A stretch of 24,232 nt of DNA from SOJZ01 sp964556565. Its GTDB lineage: Archaea > Thermoproteota > Bathyarchaeia > Bathyarchaeales > Bathyarchaeaceae. This document shows positions 14,547 through 22,280 of the stretch, piece after piece (positions within the stretch are counted from its first letter, which is position 1; each line of letters opens with the position of its first letter). The DNA lies in the NCBI GenBank assembly GCA_964556565.1, contig CAZKWF010000026.1:1-24232 (forward strand). Direction: 5' to 3'. The notes under the pieces are model-generated. The model was not told the DNA's origin, did no database searches, and saw only the letters and a list, made by a program, of their open reading frames with translations. A program made the translations under genes and the position numbers.

Positions 14547-14894
14547 ATGAGCATGGAGGAGGAACTCATTAGGCATCTACTAAAAAAGCCTGTAACCCTG
14601 CGTTACCCATTCGAAAAACTTCCTCCAGTTAAGGGATTACGTGGAAAGCATGTTTGGGACTCCGATAGATGCGTCGGATGCGGGTTGTGCGCCACAGATT
14701 GCCCATCTTTCGCCATTGAAATGATAGGTAAAGGCCTCACAGCAGAATTCAAAATCTACCTTGGCAGATGTTTATTTTGTGGGCAATGTGAGGAAGGTTG
14801 TCCGAGAGATGCTATAAGACTCACTCAACTATATGAGTTGGCTGAATCCGATCGAAAAAACCTCATTTTGGAGTTCAAAAGAGAATCCACATGA
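14547..14894 (+). CDS. nuoI: Complex I-like subunit I, two [4Fe-4S] ferredoxin domain
   Basis: A 115-residue electron carrier that passes electrons to or from the cluster in B. It has two classical motifs: CVGCGLCATDCP (Cys42, 45, 48, 52) and CLFCGQCEEGCP (Cys75, 78, 81, 85). It is the last gene of the A-B-C-D-H-I operon; no E, F, G or F420-dehydrogenase subunit follows. The electron partner is therefore probably ferredoxin or a separately encoded module such as the FrhB-like protein at 20 kb. The ATG at 14547 has GGTGGTGA 4 nt before it; a second in-frame ATG lies at 14553. Confidence 0.93.
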   Translation: MSMEEELIRHLLKKPVTLRYPFEKLPPVKGLRGKHVWDSDRCVGCGLCATDCPSFAIEMIGKGLTAEFKIYLGRCLFCGQCEEGCPRDAIRLTQLYELAESDRKNLILEFKREST

Positions 14895-14954
14895 AAACTT
14901 CATAAAAGTTAAATAACTAGAATACAGAAACTGAAAGTTGGAGGACCTTTGTAG

Positions 14955-15236
14955 GTGCAACAGGGCGTAAAGCGGCTGGTCCTAGATGTCTTAAAGCCCC
15001 ATGAACCCGACTTACCTGAACTTGCTACGCGTTTAAGCTCGATAGATGGCGTAGATGGAGTCAACATATCCCTTGTCGAGATTGACCAAAGCACAGAAAG
15101 TGTAAGAATCACAATAGAAGGCAACAGTATCAATCTTAACAATATTAAAGACGCCATGAAAGATTGCGGAGCCGTGATTCACAGCATCGACGAAGTTTCT
15201 GTCGGAAAAAAGCTTATCAAAAAAACATCAACTTAA
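14955..15236 (+). CDS. DUF211 family protein
   Basis: A 93-residue archaeal protein of the DUF211 family: VLDVLKPHEPDLPELA near the start, then DGVDGVNISLVEID and VIHSIDEVSVGKK. Solved members have a ferredoxin-like fold and assemble into multimers that bind metal ions. Their cellular role is not settled. The GTG at 14955 is the start, with GGAGGA 9 nt upstream. It follows the I gene by 60 bp on the same strand and might be read through from the hydrogenase operon. Confidence 0.9.
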   Translation: MQQGVKRLVLDVLKPHEPDLPELATRLSSIDGVDGVNISLVEIDQSTESVRITIEGNSINLNNIKDAMKDCGAVIHSIDEVSVGKKLIKKTST

Positions 15237-15241
15237 GACGA

Positions 15242-15306
15242 CTAGGCATATTCGTTTACGATACGCAAAATCTATATTTGTCTCAACATTTAGAAGCCTA
15301 GATTTT
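15242..15306. repeat. Overlapping inverted repeats between convergent genes
   Basis: AAAATCTA (15267-15274) pairs with TAGATTTT (15299-15306), and CTAGGC (15242-15247) pairs with GCCTAG (15296-15301). The two stems share TAG at 15299-15301, so they exclude each other. The region separates the 3' ends of the DUF211 and transporter genes and may act as a two-way terminator. Confidence 0.35.
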
Positions 15307-15339
15307 GGTACCTCAAAGACGATATGTTCAGTAAAGAGG

Positions 15340-15939
15340 TTAAATGCCACCTAGAAGGACGACTATTGCTACAGTTAGTAGTCCTGCGGCGACCATCTGA
15401 GCACCGTATAACAAAATGTTCTCCCTTGCGATTCTGCCAAGATAGAGGCCTAAAGAAAACAATGTGGCTAAAGTGAGAATGAGGGAGATTATGTAAGCGT
15501 CCCAGATGACAAGCGTTTCCGTTAATGTTAAGATGAAGGGAATAAGAGAAACAACTGCTGTCAACATGGGCGACACACCATCTATTATTGCAGCATAGAT
15601 GGAAACAAAGTTAGAAGCATCACTGTGCATAGAATCACCAAGATCGGTGAGCATAGAATCCTCAAGCGTCTTAAGATGTCTCTTTCTCTCAGCTTTCTCA
15701 GCCATGTAAGCTCCGAAAATGCCGGACACCCCCATGGCCAAGCATGCCCCAAATCCTGCGGTGACAATTATCTTTGGCTCTGTGTTCCCCACAATCCATG
15801 AGCCTATAACAATGCCTAGCATAGTCATTGAACCGTCAAAACCATTCATGACGAAGTATCTTCTGGCGATACTACCTACGTGCGTAATCCGCAGATAAGA
15901 CCTGATTCTTTGGAAGAAGTTTCTAACTTGCTCTGTCAA
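15340..15939 (-). CDS. VIT1/CCC1-like membrane transporter
   Basis: A 199-residue protein with about five TM segments. It resembles the VIT1/CCC1 family of iron/manganese transporters: RRYFVMNGFDGSMTMLGIVI near residues 26-45 matches the family's GxxDG start of TM1, and GAYMAEKAERKRHLKTLE is typical of the archaeal group. The ferritin-like domain seen in some members is absent. The start is TTG 15939, because an upstream in-frame stop (TAA) excludes the ATG at 15963. SD is weak. A GAGAAG/CTTCTC hairpin sits in the leader at 15954-15971. It is the last gene on this strand after L-M but has its own TATA. Confidence 0.75.
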   Translation of the reverse strand: MTEQVRNFFQRIRSYLRITHVGSIARRYFVMNGFDGSMTMLGIVIGSWIVGNTEPKIIVTAGFGACLAMGVSGIFGAYMAEKAERKRHLKTLEDSMLTDLGDSMHSDASNFVSIYAAIIDGVSPMLTAVVSLIPFILTLTETLVIWDAYIISLILTLATLFSLGLYLGRIARENILLYGAQMVAAGLLTVAIVVLLGGI

Positions 15940-16017
15940 ACGTTAACCACGCTGAGAAGACCATGCTTCTCACAATCGCCACTCATTCACATCATTAAAC
16001 TAGTACACGGTTAGGAA

Positions 16018-16024
16018 ATATAAA
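16018..16024 (-). promoter_or_regulatory. Candidate TATA box for the VIT-like gene
   Basis: Minus strand GGTTTATATTTCC contains TTTATAT. Transcription would start near 15995, leaving a leader of about 55 nt before the TTG at 15939. Confidence 0.45.
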
Positions 16025-16090
16025 CCTTCAGATGCTCTCCTTAATTGTTGATTAGAATGGTTTACGTTTTAAGAAACGAGTACAAAGGAC

Positions 16091-17554
16091 TCAAATGCTA
16101 CTGATTAATCCTAGGAGTAAATCTGGCCATATCCCCAACGCAACAGTAGCAACGGTTAGCACGACTATTGGAATGAGCAACAGCCACGAACCCTCTCGGA
16201 CGTTTTCCAAGTTTCCAGGAGTTGCTCCAAAGAAGACTCTCCATACAAACCACAAGTAATACCCTGCCGTGATCACGGAGCTAATGATTGCTATTAGGGT
16301 GAGCAAAAATTTTCCAGAGGCAACTCCGCCTCCAAATATCATCCATTCACTCCAGAACCCACTCAGTGGAGGGGTTCCAGCCAGAGACAAGGCGCCTATC
16401 AAGCATGAGATGGTAGTTATAGGCATTTTTCCAGCTAAGCCACCTAATTTTCTGATATCTCTTGTCCCAGTTTGGTGTAGGACAACACCGGCACACATGA
16501 AGAGAAGACCCTTACAAATGGCGTGGTTGACTATGTGGAATAGTCCACCCGTTACCCCCAGTTCGTAGATGACCCCGATGCCGAAGAAAATGTATCCCAT
16601 CTGACTTATGCTAGAATAAGCCAACAATCGTTTTATGTCAGTTTGGGCGAGAGCCATCAATCCCCCGTAAATTATCGTGACTATTCCAATGATGGCTAAA
16701 TAATCTGAGGTTTGGAGCATTGTTGAGCTAAACATGGAGAGAAAAATCCTTATCATGGCGTAGGCGCCACATTTGATCATGGCTCCAGACAGCATGGCAC
16801 TTATCGGCACAGGTGCTTCAGCGTGTGCGTCGGGGAGCCACGTATGGAGAGGAAATGTCGCCATCTTGACACAGAATCCGATCAACAGTAAAGCGAAGAT
16901 GAGCATTATCATATTTGGCGGTATTTTGCCATATACTTCATGAAGAGAGAGTGTAACAAGGTCAAAGGTGCCTGTGTACGTGTAGATTGATAAGATTCCT
17001 AGAAGCATACACAGTGCGCCAACGTGCGTAAATATGAAGTACTTGAATCCGATGGTCAATGCTCTTTTGGCTGTTCCCCAGAAAGCTATTAGGAGATAAG
17101 AAGGGATCAGCATCAACTCCCAGAAGAGGTAGAACTGAAGAAGGTTTGAGGAGAATATTACTCCAAGCATACCAGACATGAAGAGTAGTAGATTTGCATA
17201 GTAGCCTGCTTGTCCATGTTCATTTTCCATGTATTTGGTAGAGTAGAGACAGGAGAAAGCGCTGAGGACAGCGATAATTAAGCCTATGGAAAAGCTAATG
17301 TTGTCGATTAGAAAGCCGAATTTGACCTCAAATGGTGATGTTATCCAGTCATACGTAACGTAAATCGACTGTCCTCCGTTTTGGTAGTATCCAATAAGGT
17401 CTGGTAGCATAGAAAGAATCAAAAAAACAGAGATAAAAGCGATTATAGTCGCTGGCCACCGGACTTTCTTTCCAACACCTCTTCCAAAGAGATATAGAAT
17501 AATTCCTAAAATTGCCGGGAGAAGTGTTGCTAACAGGGGTATATGGTAGAACAT
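16091..17554 (-). CDS. nuoM: Complex I-like proton-translocating subunit M (NuoM)
   Basis: A 14-TM antiporter-like subunit of 487 residues. All key ion-path residues of NuoM appear: the glutamate in FWELMLIPSY (TM5), the lysine in CVKMATFPLHTWLPDAHAEA (TM7), the lysine in GAMIKCGAYAMIR (TM8), NHAICKGLLF (TM10) and the glutamate in GFWSEWMIF (TM12). It should therefore be a competent pump module. The start is ATG 17554 with AGGTGA 6 nt before it; TTG 17557 would add one residue. It starts 10 nt after the stop of L and is clearly in the same operon. Confidence 0.95.
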   Translation of the reverse strand: MFYHIPLLATLLPAILGIILYLFGRGVGKKVRWPATIIAFISVFLILSMLPDLIGYYQNGGQSIYVTYDWITSPFEVKFGFLIDNISFSIGLIIAVLSAFSCLYSTKYMENEHGQAGYYANLLLFMSGMLGVIFSSNLLQFYLFWELMLIPSYLLIAFWGTAKRALTIGFKYFIFTHVGALCMLLGILSIYTYTGTFDLVTLSLHEVYGKIPPNMIMLIFALLLIGFCVKMATFPLHTWLPDAHAEAPVPISAMLSGAMIKCGAYAMIRIFLSMFSSTMLQTSDYLAIIGIVTIIYGGLMALAQTDIKRLLAYSSISQMGYIFFGIGVIYELGVTGGLFHIVNHAICKGLLFMCAGVVLHQTGTRDIRKLGGLAGKMPITTISCLIGALSLAGTPPLSGFWSEWMIFGGGVASGKFLLTLIAIISSVITAGYYLWFVWRVFFGATPGNLENVREGSWLLLIPIVVLTVATVALGIWPDLLLGLISSI

Positions 17555-17564
17555 CAACTTTCAC

Positions 17565-19712
17565 CTAGGGAATGAACCCTCCAAATATAAATATTAAAGA
17601 TATCAACAATACAATTCCAACGGAAACTGCCAACATATTGTAGGACAAAATTCCTGAATGAGTCTTTCTGAAACGTTGACAAAATGATGTTGTAACATTC
17701 GCTATTGAGTAATTAAGTGCATCAATGCTTCCAAGCTCAAGTTTCTTATGCGCGGCCTTAGATATCCACCTGAAGAACCCTGCAACAGCGTAGTTGAATG
17801 TGTCGATGCCTCCAAACTCAAGCCTTTCATGCACGGTCCTAGATATCCACCTGAAGAAACTTGCAACAGAATAGTTGAACTTGTCGATGCCTCCAAACTC
17901 CAATCCTTTATACAATCCTTTTGAAAACGTGATCGCGGGATAAGCGAAGATTTTGTAGTAAAGCGCGTTGATGTAAAATCGATTCCAGAAAAACGCATGA
18001 ATCTTCTTCAAAAACAAGTGCTCTTCAACTAATTTGGCTGGATCAACTCGGCGCGCTACATACAACAGGTATGCAGGATATCCTCCGATCGCTACCGCCA
18101 CACACGTCAAAACTGTACTTATTGAGAGAATAATGTACGCTAGACCATCGACAATAGTAGGGAAAGTCAGCGTATGCAAGAGAGGTTGGAGAAGCCTGTT
18201 AAAGCTCGGGATCAAAAAGAGTGCTAAGAAATCCAAAAATGCAGTCACCCCAAGAGTAGCAGCAAGGGAAATGCGCATCAAAGACGGAACCTTTTTAAGA
18301 ACCCTCCCTTCTGAACCGTGATTCCCTTTTCGAAAGACAAGCCCCATCATTCTAAGACCATAAAATGCAGTTATTCCTCCTCCTATTATTAGGAGAGCGA
18401 AGATTACGTAGCCCGATATCATCAGGGTGGATTGTCCTTTTACGCCAGCCTCCCCTGCAAAATCCAAGGCGACGGTTTGAATCCAGTTCGTGCACACAAA
18501 GCCGCTTAGTGGTGGTATACCTGCAATGGCGACGGCTCCCACTTCCATGCTTCTATGCGCGATCCGACTCTTGAACCCACTCATATGGTGTAGATTATCT
18601 GATCCAACTGTATAGGAGATGTACGCCGCGGTGAGGAAAAGTAGCGCTGAGACGAAGGCGTCTATGGTTAGAAGGAAGGTTCCAGCTAAATATCCCCTGC
18701 TTATGTCGGTCATTAATCCTGCTAAACCTAAAGCCGCCATCATGTATCCGATCACGCTTGAGATGGAGTATGACAGAGCTTTGAATATGTTAGTTTGAAC
18801 AGTTGCAATGAGAGCACTAATCACTGCTGTAAGTGTACCTACAAATGCCATGACTAAAAAGAAGTTAGCCATGCCACTATATTCTATACCTCCATGAAGG
18901 ATTGGGAGAACTCTAGCCATAACGAAAGGCCCAGCTAAACATTCAGTTAAGGCGTTGAAAGAAGAAGGCGAGGCAGCCAGTGCGTCCGGAAGCCATTCTT
19001 GCAAGGGAAACTGAGCCGCCTTTCCTACAGCTCCACCAAAGAACATGAGGACTGTAATGAAAAGCAAGCCAGACCTTGATAATTCTCCCATCCAGTTGCC
19101 GTTTTCTGCGAGTTTTAGAATGTTAAGTGTATGGGGAGGCGTGGCATATATTATCAAAATAGATGCAAGCAGCAATAGATCTGCAACGCGAAGAAGAATG
19201 AAAGTTTTAAGGCCCATGTGTGCCTTGTTAGGGTCTTTGTGCCAAAAAGCTGCAAGACCTGTGCAGCATATCCCAACTATTTCCCAACCTATGAACATGA
19301 AGAGGAGGTTATCTGCCATCACTATCACTAAGTATCCACCGATGAAAAGCTGTATGAGAAACCAGAACCTAGCCAAACTTGGCTCTTCTTGCATGTAGGC
19401 GACGGAGAAGACTGTAACTAGAAATCCTATACAAGTAATCACGCTTGCCATAAGCACGCTTAAGGGATCAATGTACACGCCAACTTGAATAAGGCTGTTA
19501 GAAATCCATGGAATCGTCAAATCGGGCTGAGCTGTTCCAACCGTTCCAAAATAGATATCTGGAATCATCGAAAAAGAGAAGAGAGCACTTACTCCGATGG
19601 ACAACACGGCTAAATAACTGCTGAATTTTCGACGAATTGCACTAACTAATGGTGTAACTACGGCTCCGAAGATTGGGATGAGCCAGCAAAGCCACGGAGC
19701 ATACGGAAGCAA
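17565..19712 (-). CDS. nuoL: Complex I-like subunit L (NuoL-like) with altered ion path and repeated C-terminal arm
   Basis: A 715-residue antiporter-like distal subunit, over 100 residues longer than E. coli NuoL. Order and core motifs fit L: GWEIVGICC with Glu144, VGKAAQFPLQEWLPDA with Lys231, then GIPPLSGF. Several otherwise conserved channel residues are gone: the TM8 HA(A)TMV stretch reads ALTECLAGPF, the TM10 HAFFKALLFL reads DAFVSALLFL (His to Asp351, Lys to Ser355), and the TM12 FSKDE reads VCTNW. The C-terminal arm contains three 27-residue repeats before a last TM helix. TTG 19712 is the start, with GGAGGA 7 nt before it. First gene of the L-M operon. Confidence 0.93.
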   Translation of the reverse strand: MLPYAPWLCWLIPIFGAVVTPLVSAIRRKFSSYLAVLSIGVSALFSFSMIPDIYFGTVGTAQPDLTIPWISNSLIQVGVYIDPLSVLMASVITCIGFLVTVFSVAYMQEEPSLARFWFLIQLFIGGYLVIVMADNLLFMFIGWEIVGICCTGLAAFWHKDPNKAHMGLKTFILLRVADLLLLASILIIYATPPHTLNILKLAENGNWMGELSRSGLLFITVLMFFGGAVGKAAQFPLQEWLPDALAASPSSFNALTECLAGPFVMARVLPILHGGIEYSGMANFFLVMAFVGTLTAVISALIATVQTNIFKALSYSISSVIGYMMAALGLAGLMTDISRGYLAGTFLLTIDAFVSALLFLTAAYISYTVGSDNLHHMSGFKSRIAHRSMEVGAVAIAGIPPLSGFVCTNWIQTVALDFAGEAGVKGQSTLMISGYVIFALLIIGGGITAFYGLRMMGLVFRKGNHGSEGRVLKKVPSLMRISLAATLGVTAFLDFLALFLIPSFNRLLQPLLHTLTFPTIVDGLAYIILSISTVLTCVAVAIGGYPAYLLYVARRVDPAKLVEEHLFLKKIHAFFWNRFYINALYYKIFAYPAITFSKGLYKGLEFGGIDKFNYSVASFFRWISRTVHERLEFGGIDTFNYAVAGFFRWISKAAHKKLELGSIDALNYSIANVTTSFCQRFRKTHSGILSYNMLAVSVGIVLLISLIFIFGGFIP
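17661..17903 (-). repeat. Tandem 81-bp repeat inside nuoL (27-residue units)
   Basis: Units at 17823-17903, 17742-17822 and 17661-17741 encode residues 604-630, 631-657 and 658-684. Units 1 and 2 read LEFGGID(K/T)FNY(S/A)VA followed by FFRWIS and are identical at about 66 of 81 bases by hand count, including 17- and 19-base exact blocks. Unit 3 keeps only its first half (LELGSIDALNYSIA). Confidence 0.9.
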
Positions 19713-20033
19713 TGAAGAGTCCTCCTTCAGAGGAAATAATTAAGGAGACTATTAGAATAAAAGAACTGTGTCGGAAATTCGTAAAGCTCTCTGTAGAACA
19801 GTCGTTTTTTCGTGTTTGTCTGTTTTGGTCAAGCACTTTTGTTTCGTGGAATCATCAGTCTAAATTTCAAATCATAAAAGGGTGCGAAAAAAGAAATATA
19901 TGAACTAAAGCCCCCTCTATTCATAGAGAACACTAATGGAGGAGACATAGAATACTTTTTATGTCCTACATAAATCAAAGAAATTCAGTTGCTTGCCGAT
20001 TCACACCAGTGGAAATTTGATGTTGAGGACTGA
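19713..20033. other. Divergent intergenic region between nuoL and the FrhB-like gene
   Basis: 321 bp with no supported gene. A 63-codon plus-strand frame at 19712-19903 has no family and would begin inside the nuoL ribosome site. The stretch holds the nuoL SD (19720-19725), a TATA-like TTTTATT for nuoL (plus-strand AATAAAA near 19754-19760), and the promoter of the FrhB-like gene. Confidence 0.5.
19956..19963 (+). promoter_or_regulatory. Candidate TATA box for the FrhB-like gene
   Basis: TTTTTATG would direct transcription from near 19985, about 50 nt before the ATG at 20034. It lies in the right half of a small hairpin (GACATA/TATGTC). Confidence 0.35.
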
Positions 20034-21131
20034 ATGATGAAATCAAAAAATAGGCTGCCGTTAGCATTTGACCAGTTAAAGAAAATGATTATCGATCAAG
20101 GCTTTTGCACCCTGTGTGGTGCATGTGAAGCCGCTTGTCCAGTCCGTGCAATTAAGATAGTCGAAGAGAAGCCTCAGTGTATCTATGATTGCGCAAAATA
20201 TTTGGATCAATGTTCAATCTGTTACGATGTCTGCCCCCACACAGAAGCACTTTTAATTGAGACCCCAAATTTGGGATGCTATAGAAAAATCCTACTCGCC
20301 CAAGCTGTAGAACGCGGTATGGAAGTCGGTCCTGGCGGTGGCGTCATTACGGCCCTATTAACACACGCCCTAGAGAAAGATATCATCGACAGCGCTGTGT
20401 TCTCAGAGGCAAAAGCTGGGGTTCCGATGGAACTAAAGCCACTCGTCAGTTCCGTTCAAGACGATCTGCTTTCAGCGGTTGAAATTCATTTTTTTCCATC
20501 TGCTGTTGCCAAAGCCTTCCGCAGTGCAGTACTTGAGCATAGAAAGCAAAGAATAGCCTTCGTGGGCATTCCTTGTCATGTGCTTGCTCTTCGAAAGCTG
20601 GAGGCTTGGCAACATAAGCTTGCGGAAAACCTCAAGATCGTAATAGGACTCTTCTGTCTTTGGACTCTTTCTTCAAGTAAACTTCTTCGATATCTCTCAC
20701 GTAACTACGACATCAAGCCTTCTGAAGTTCAGAGAATAGCCCTAACCACAGAATACCTCATTCACACAAAAAAAGGCACTACGAGCATACCGCTTCAAGA
20801 GATCAAGCCAAACGTTTTGAATAGATGTCGAACATGCATGGACTTCTCATCAGAACTTGCGGACATATCCGTGGGTGGCGCCAACCCATTGAAGGATTGG
20901 TCCACAGTCATAATTCGATCTAAAACAGGCGAGGATTTCTTTAGCGACGCTGTGAAGCATAAGGTAATAAATATCAAAAACATAGACGAAGAACCGAGTG
21001 TTTTCCTCCAAATTTCCAGAATGGCTACAAATAAAAGAGGAAACGCTTTAAGAGAAGCAAGAAAAAGGAAACGATTAGGTAAGCCGGTTCCGCCCGCAAT
21101 GGAATCGTTTGTCGACGGTCACACTACGTAA
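20034..21131 (+). CDS. FrhB/FpoF-family F420 oxidoreductase subunit
   Basis: A 365-residue member of the coenzyme F420 hydrogenase/dehydrogenase beta-subunit family, which carries FAD and iron-sulfur clusters and moves hydride between F420 and a partner. N-terminal CTLCGACEAACP (Cys25, 28, 31, 35) is one [4Fe-4S] site. Cys49, 53, 60, 63 and 67 (ending CSICYDVCP) may form another. GPGGGVITALLTHALEKDI and FVGIPCHVLALRKLE are the N-terminal family domain; CRTCMDFSSELADISVGG is the C-terminal one. GAGGA lies 4 nt before ATG 20034. It diverges from nuoL-nuoM, so it could be the F420 module of that complex. FdhB, FqoF or sulfite-reductase-like partners are alternatives. Confidence 0.88.
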   Translation: MMKSKNRLPLAFDQLKKMIIDQGFCTLCGACEAACPVRAIKIVEEKPQCIYDCAKYLDQCSICYDVCPHTEALLIETPNLGCYRKILLAQAVERGMEVGPGGGVITALLTHALEKDIIDSAVFSEAKAGVPMELKPLVSSVQDDLLSAVEIHFFPSAVAKAFRSAVLEHRKQRIAFVGIPCHVLALRKLEAWQHKLAENLKIVIGLFCLWTLSSSKLLRYLSRNYDIKPSEVQRIALTTEYLIHTKKGTTSIPLQEIKPNVLNRCRTCMDFSSELADISVGGANPLKDWSTVIIRSKTGEDFFSDAVKHKVINIKNIDEEPSVFLQISRMATNKRGNALREARKRKRLGKPVPPAMESFVDGHTT

Positions 21132-21147
21132 AATAATCATTCTCACT

Positions 21148-21315
21148 TCAATAAACCCTTTCTTGCTGTTTACTGGCACGTTTTCTTACGGTCTTTATCA
21201 GAAAAGGACTCACAATTGTTGTGGCTAAGCACGCGACCACGGAAGTAACATAGACATTTTGTGGAATAACACCATTGTGAAACCATACTGCCCAGAAGTA
21301 ATCCAATCTCACCAC
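21148..21315 (-). pseudogene. C-terminal remnant of a cation:proton antiporter-like membrane protein
   Basis: A 55-codon minus-strand frame (from GTG 21315 to TGA 21148) reads GVIPQNVYVTSVVACLATT, then IVSPFLIKTVRKR and a polar tail. That is the usual end of Kef/NapA-type (CPA2) antiporters: a last TM helix with TTIVSP and a basic tail. The rest of the gene is missing: upstream there is an immediate in-frame stop and then the end of metF. It is best read as a decayed fragment. A tiny one-helix membrane protein is the alternative. No SD is visible. Confidence 0.4.
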
Positions 21316-21329
21316 TCATGCATGCATGA
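21316..21329. repeat. 14-bp perfect palindrome TCATGCATGCATGA
   Basis: It lies between the stop codon of metF and the antiporter-like fragment. It is related in core (GCATGC) to palindromes at 3721 and 5145. It may be a protein-binding site or a scar; the function is unknown. Confidence 0.4.
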
Positions 21330-21365
21330 CTATTAGAACGTTAAATGGACTTGATGCCCAAGTTT

Positions 21366-22280
21366 CTACTTTAATCCCGTGTGTTCTATTATTTTCGGGA
21401 CAATCCACTCAAAGCCTACAGCCATCATATGAATCCCTGTGGCGTTAGTCGTTTTTCTTATTTCTCGTATCATTTGGCTAAAAATCTCAATGTTCTCTGC
21501 GAAAATTGCTTCTTTGCCACCTCTTTGTTTTGCCTTGCGGATTCGATCTTGTATTTCTTCTGGAACTTTTATGCCTGGAACAAATTCCACCATCCATTTC
21601 ATCATTCCTAACGATTTGAACGGTGCTATTCCAAGGAGAATTGGAGTGTTAAGGTAGGACGCTGCATCAAGAAAGTTCTTTGCTTGTTCGACACTGTAGA
21701 CGCATTGGGTCTGGATGAAGTCGACTCCTATCTTCACTTTCCTTTCGATTTTCAGAATTTCGGGCTCTAGTGGATCAGCGTTTGGTGCAGCCGCTATACC
21801 AATGCTGAATTTAGGTGGGTCATCAATCTTGTTATTGTTCAAGTCGACTCCATCATCTATCATTTTCCTTAGCATATAGACGAAGGTTGCGGAGTCGAGG
21901 TCAAAAACTGGTTTAGCTTGAGGAGTATCGCCTACTGTGGTGTGATCCCCAGTTAAAGCTAATATATTTTTTATTCCTAACGCGCCAGCAGCCAACACGT
22001 CAGAGATCAAAGCCAAGCGGTTGCGATCACGGGTTGTCATCTGATAGACAGCTTCAACACCGGCTTCTCTCTGAATCAGGTAGGATGGAACAAGCGCATT
22101 CATATAACCGAAAGCCGTTGGATTATCTGTAATGTTTACAGCCACCACGTGACCCTTCAGAATTTTTGCGCCTTCAATAACTTCATGAAGATTTGTTGAC
22201 TTTACCGGTTCAAGCTCCCCCGTGAAAACGAATTTCCCCGCTTTAATTTGTTTCATCAGCTCGCTGTAAGCCTCGTCCAT
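21366..22280 (-). CDS. metF: Methylene-tetrahydrofolate/tetrahydropterin reductase MetF
   Basis: A 304-residue flavin TIM-barrel enzyme reducing the methylene group on a tetrahydropterin or folate carrier to methyl, in the methyl branch of the Wood-Ljungdahl pathway. Visible signatures are the FTGELEP active-site strand (Glu22), QMTTRDRNRLAL and GIKNILALTGDH for flavin and pterin binding, and FIQTQCVYSV near the C-terminal half. It lacks the NADPH-dependent features of long eukaryotic forms. Its ATG overlaps the stop codon of metV (TAATG), showing coupled expression and a MetVF-type complex. The carrier cannot be read from the sequence; in archaea it is often tetrahydromethanopterin. Confidence 0.93.
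   Translation of the reverse strand: MDEAYSELMKQIKAGKFVFTGELEPVKSTNLHEVIEGAKILKGHVVAVNITDNPTAFGYMNALVPSYLIQREAGVEAVYQMTTRDRNRLALISDVLAAGALGIKNILALTGDHTTVGDTPQAKPVFDLDSATFVYMLRKMIDDGVDLNNNKIDDPPKFSIGIAAAPNADPLEPEILKIERKVKIGVDFIQTQCVYSVEQAKNFLDAASYLNTPILLGIAPFKSLGMMKWMVEFVPGIKVPEEIQDRIRKAKQRGGKEAIFAENIEIFSQMIREIRKTTNATGIHMMAVGFEWIVPKIIEHTGLK

Noticed and set aside
19712..19903. 63-codon plus-strand frame diverging from nuoL
   Set aside because: Overlaps the ribosome site of nuoL, lacks its own SD, and its second half is of low coding character.
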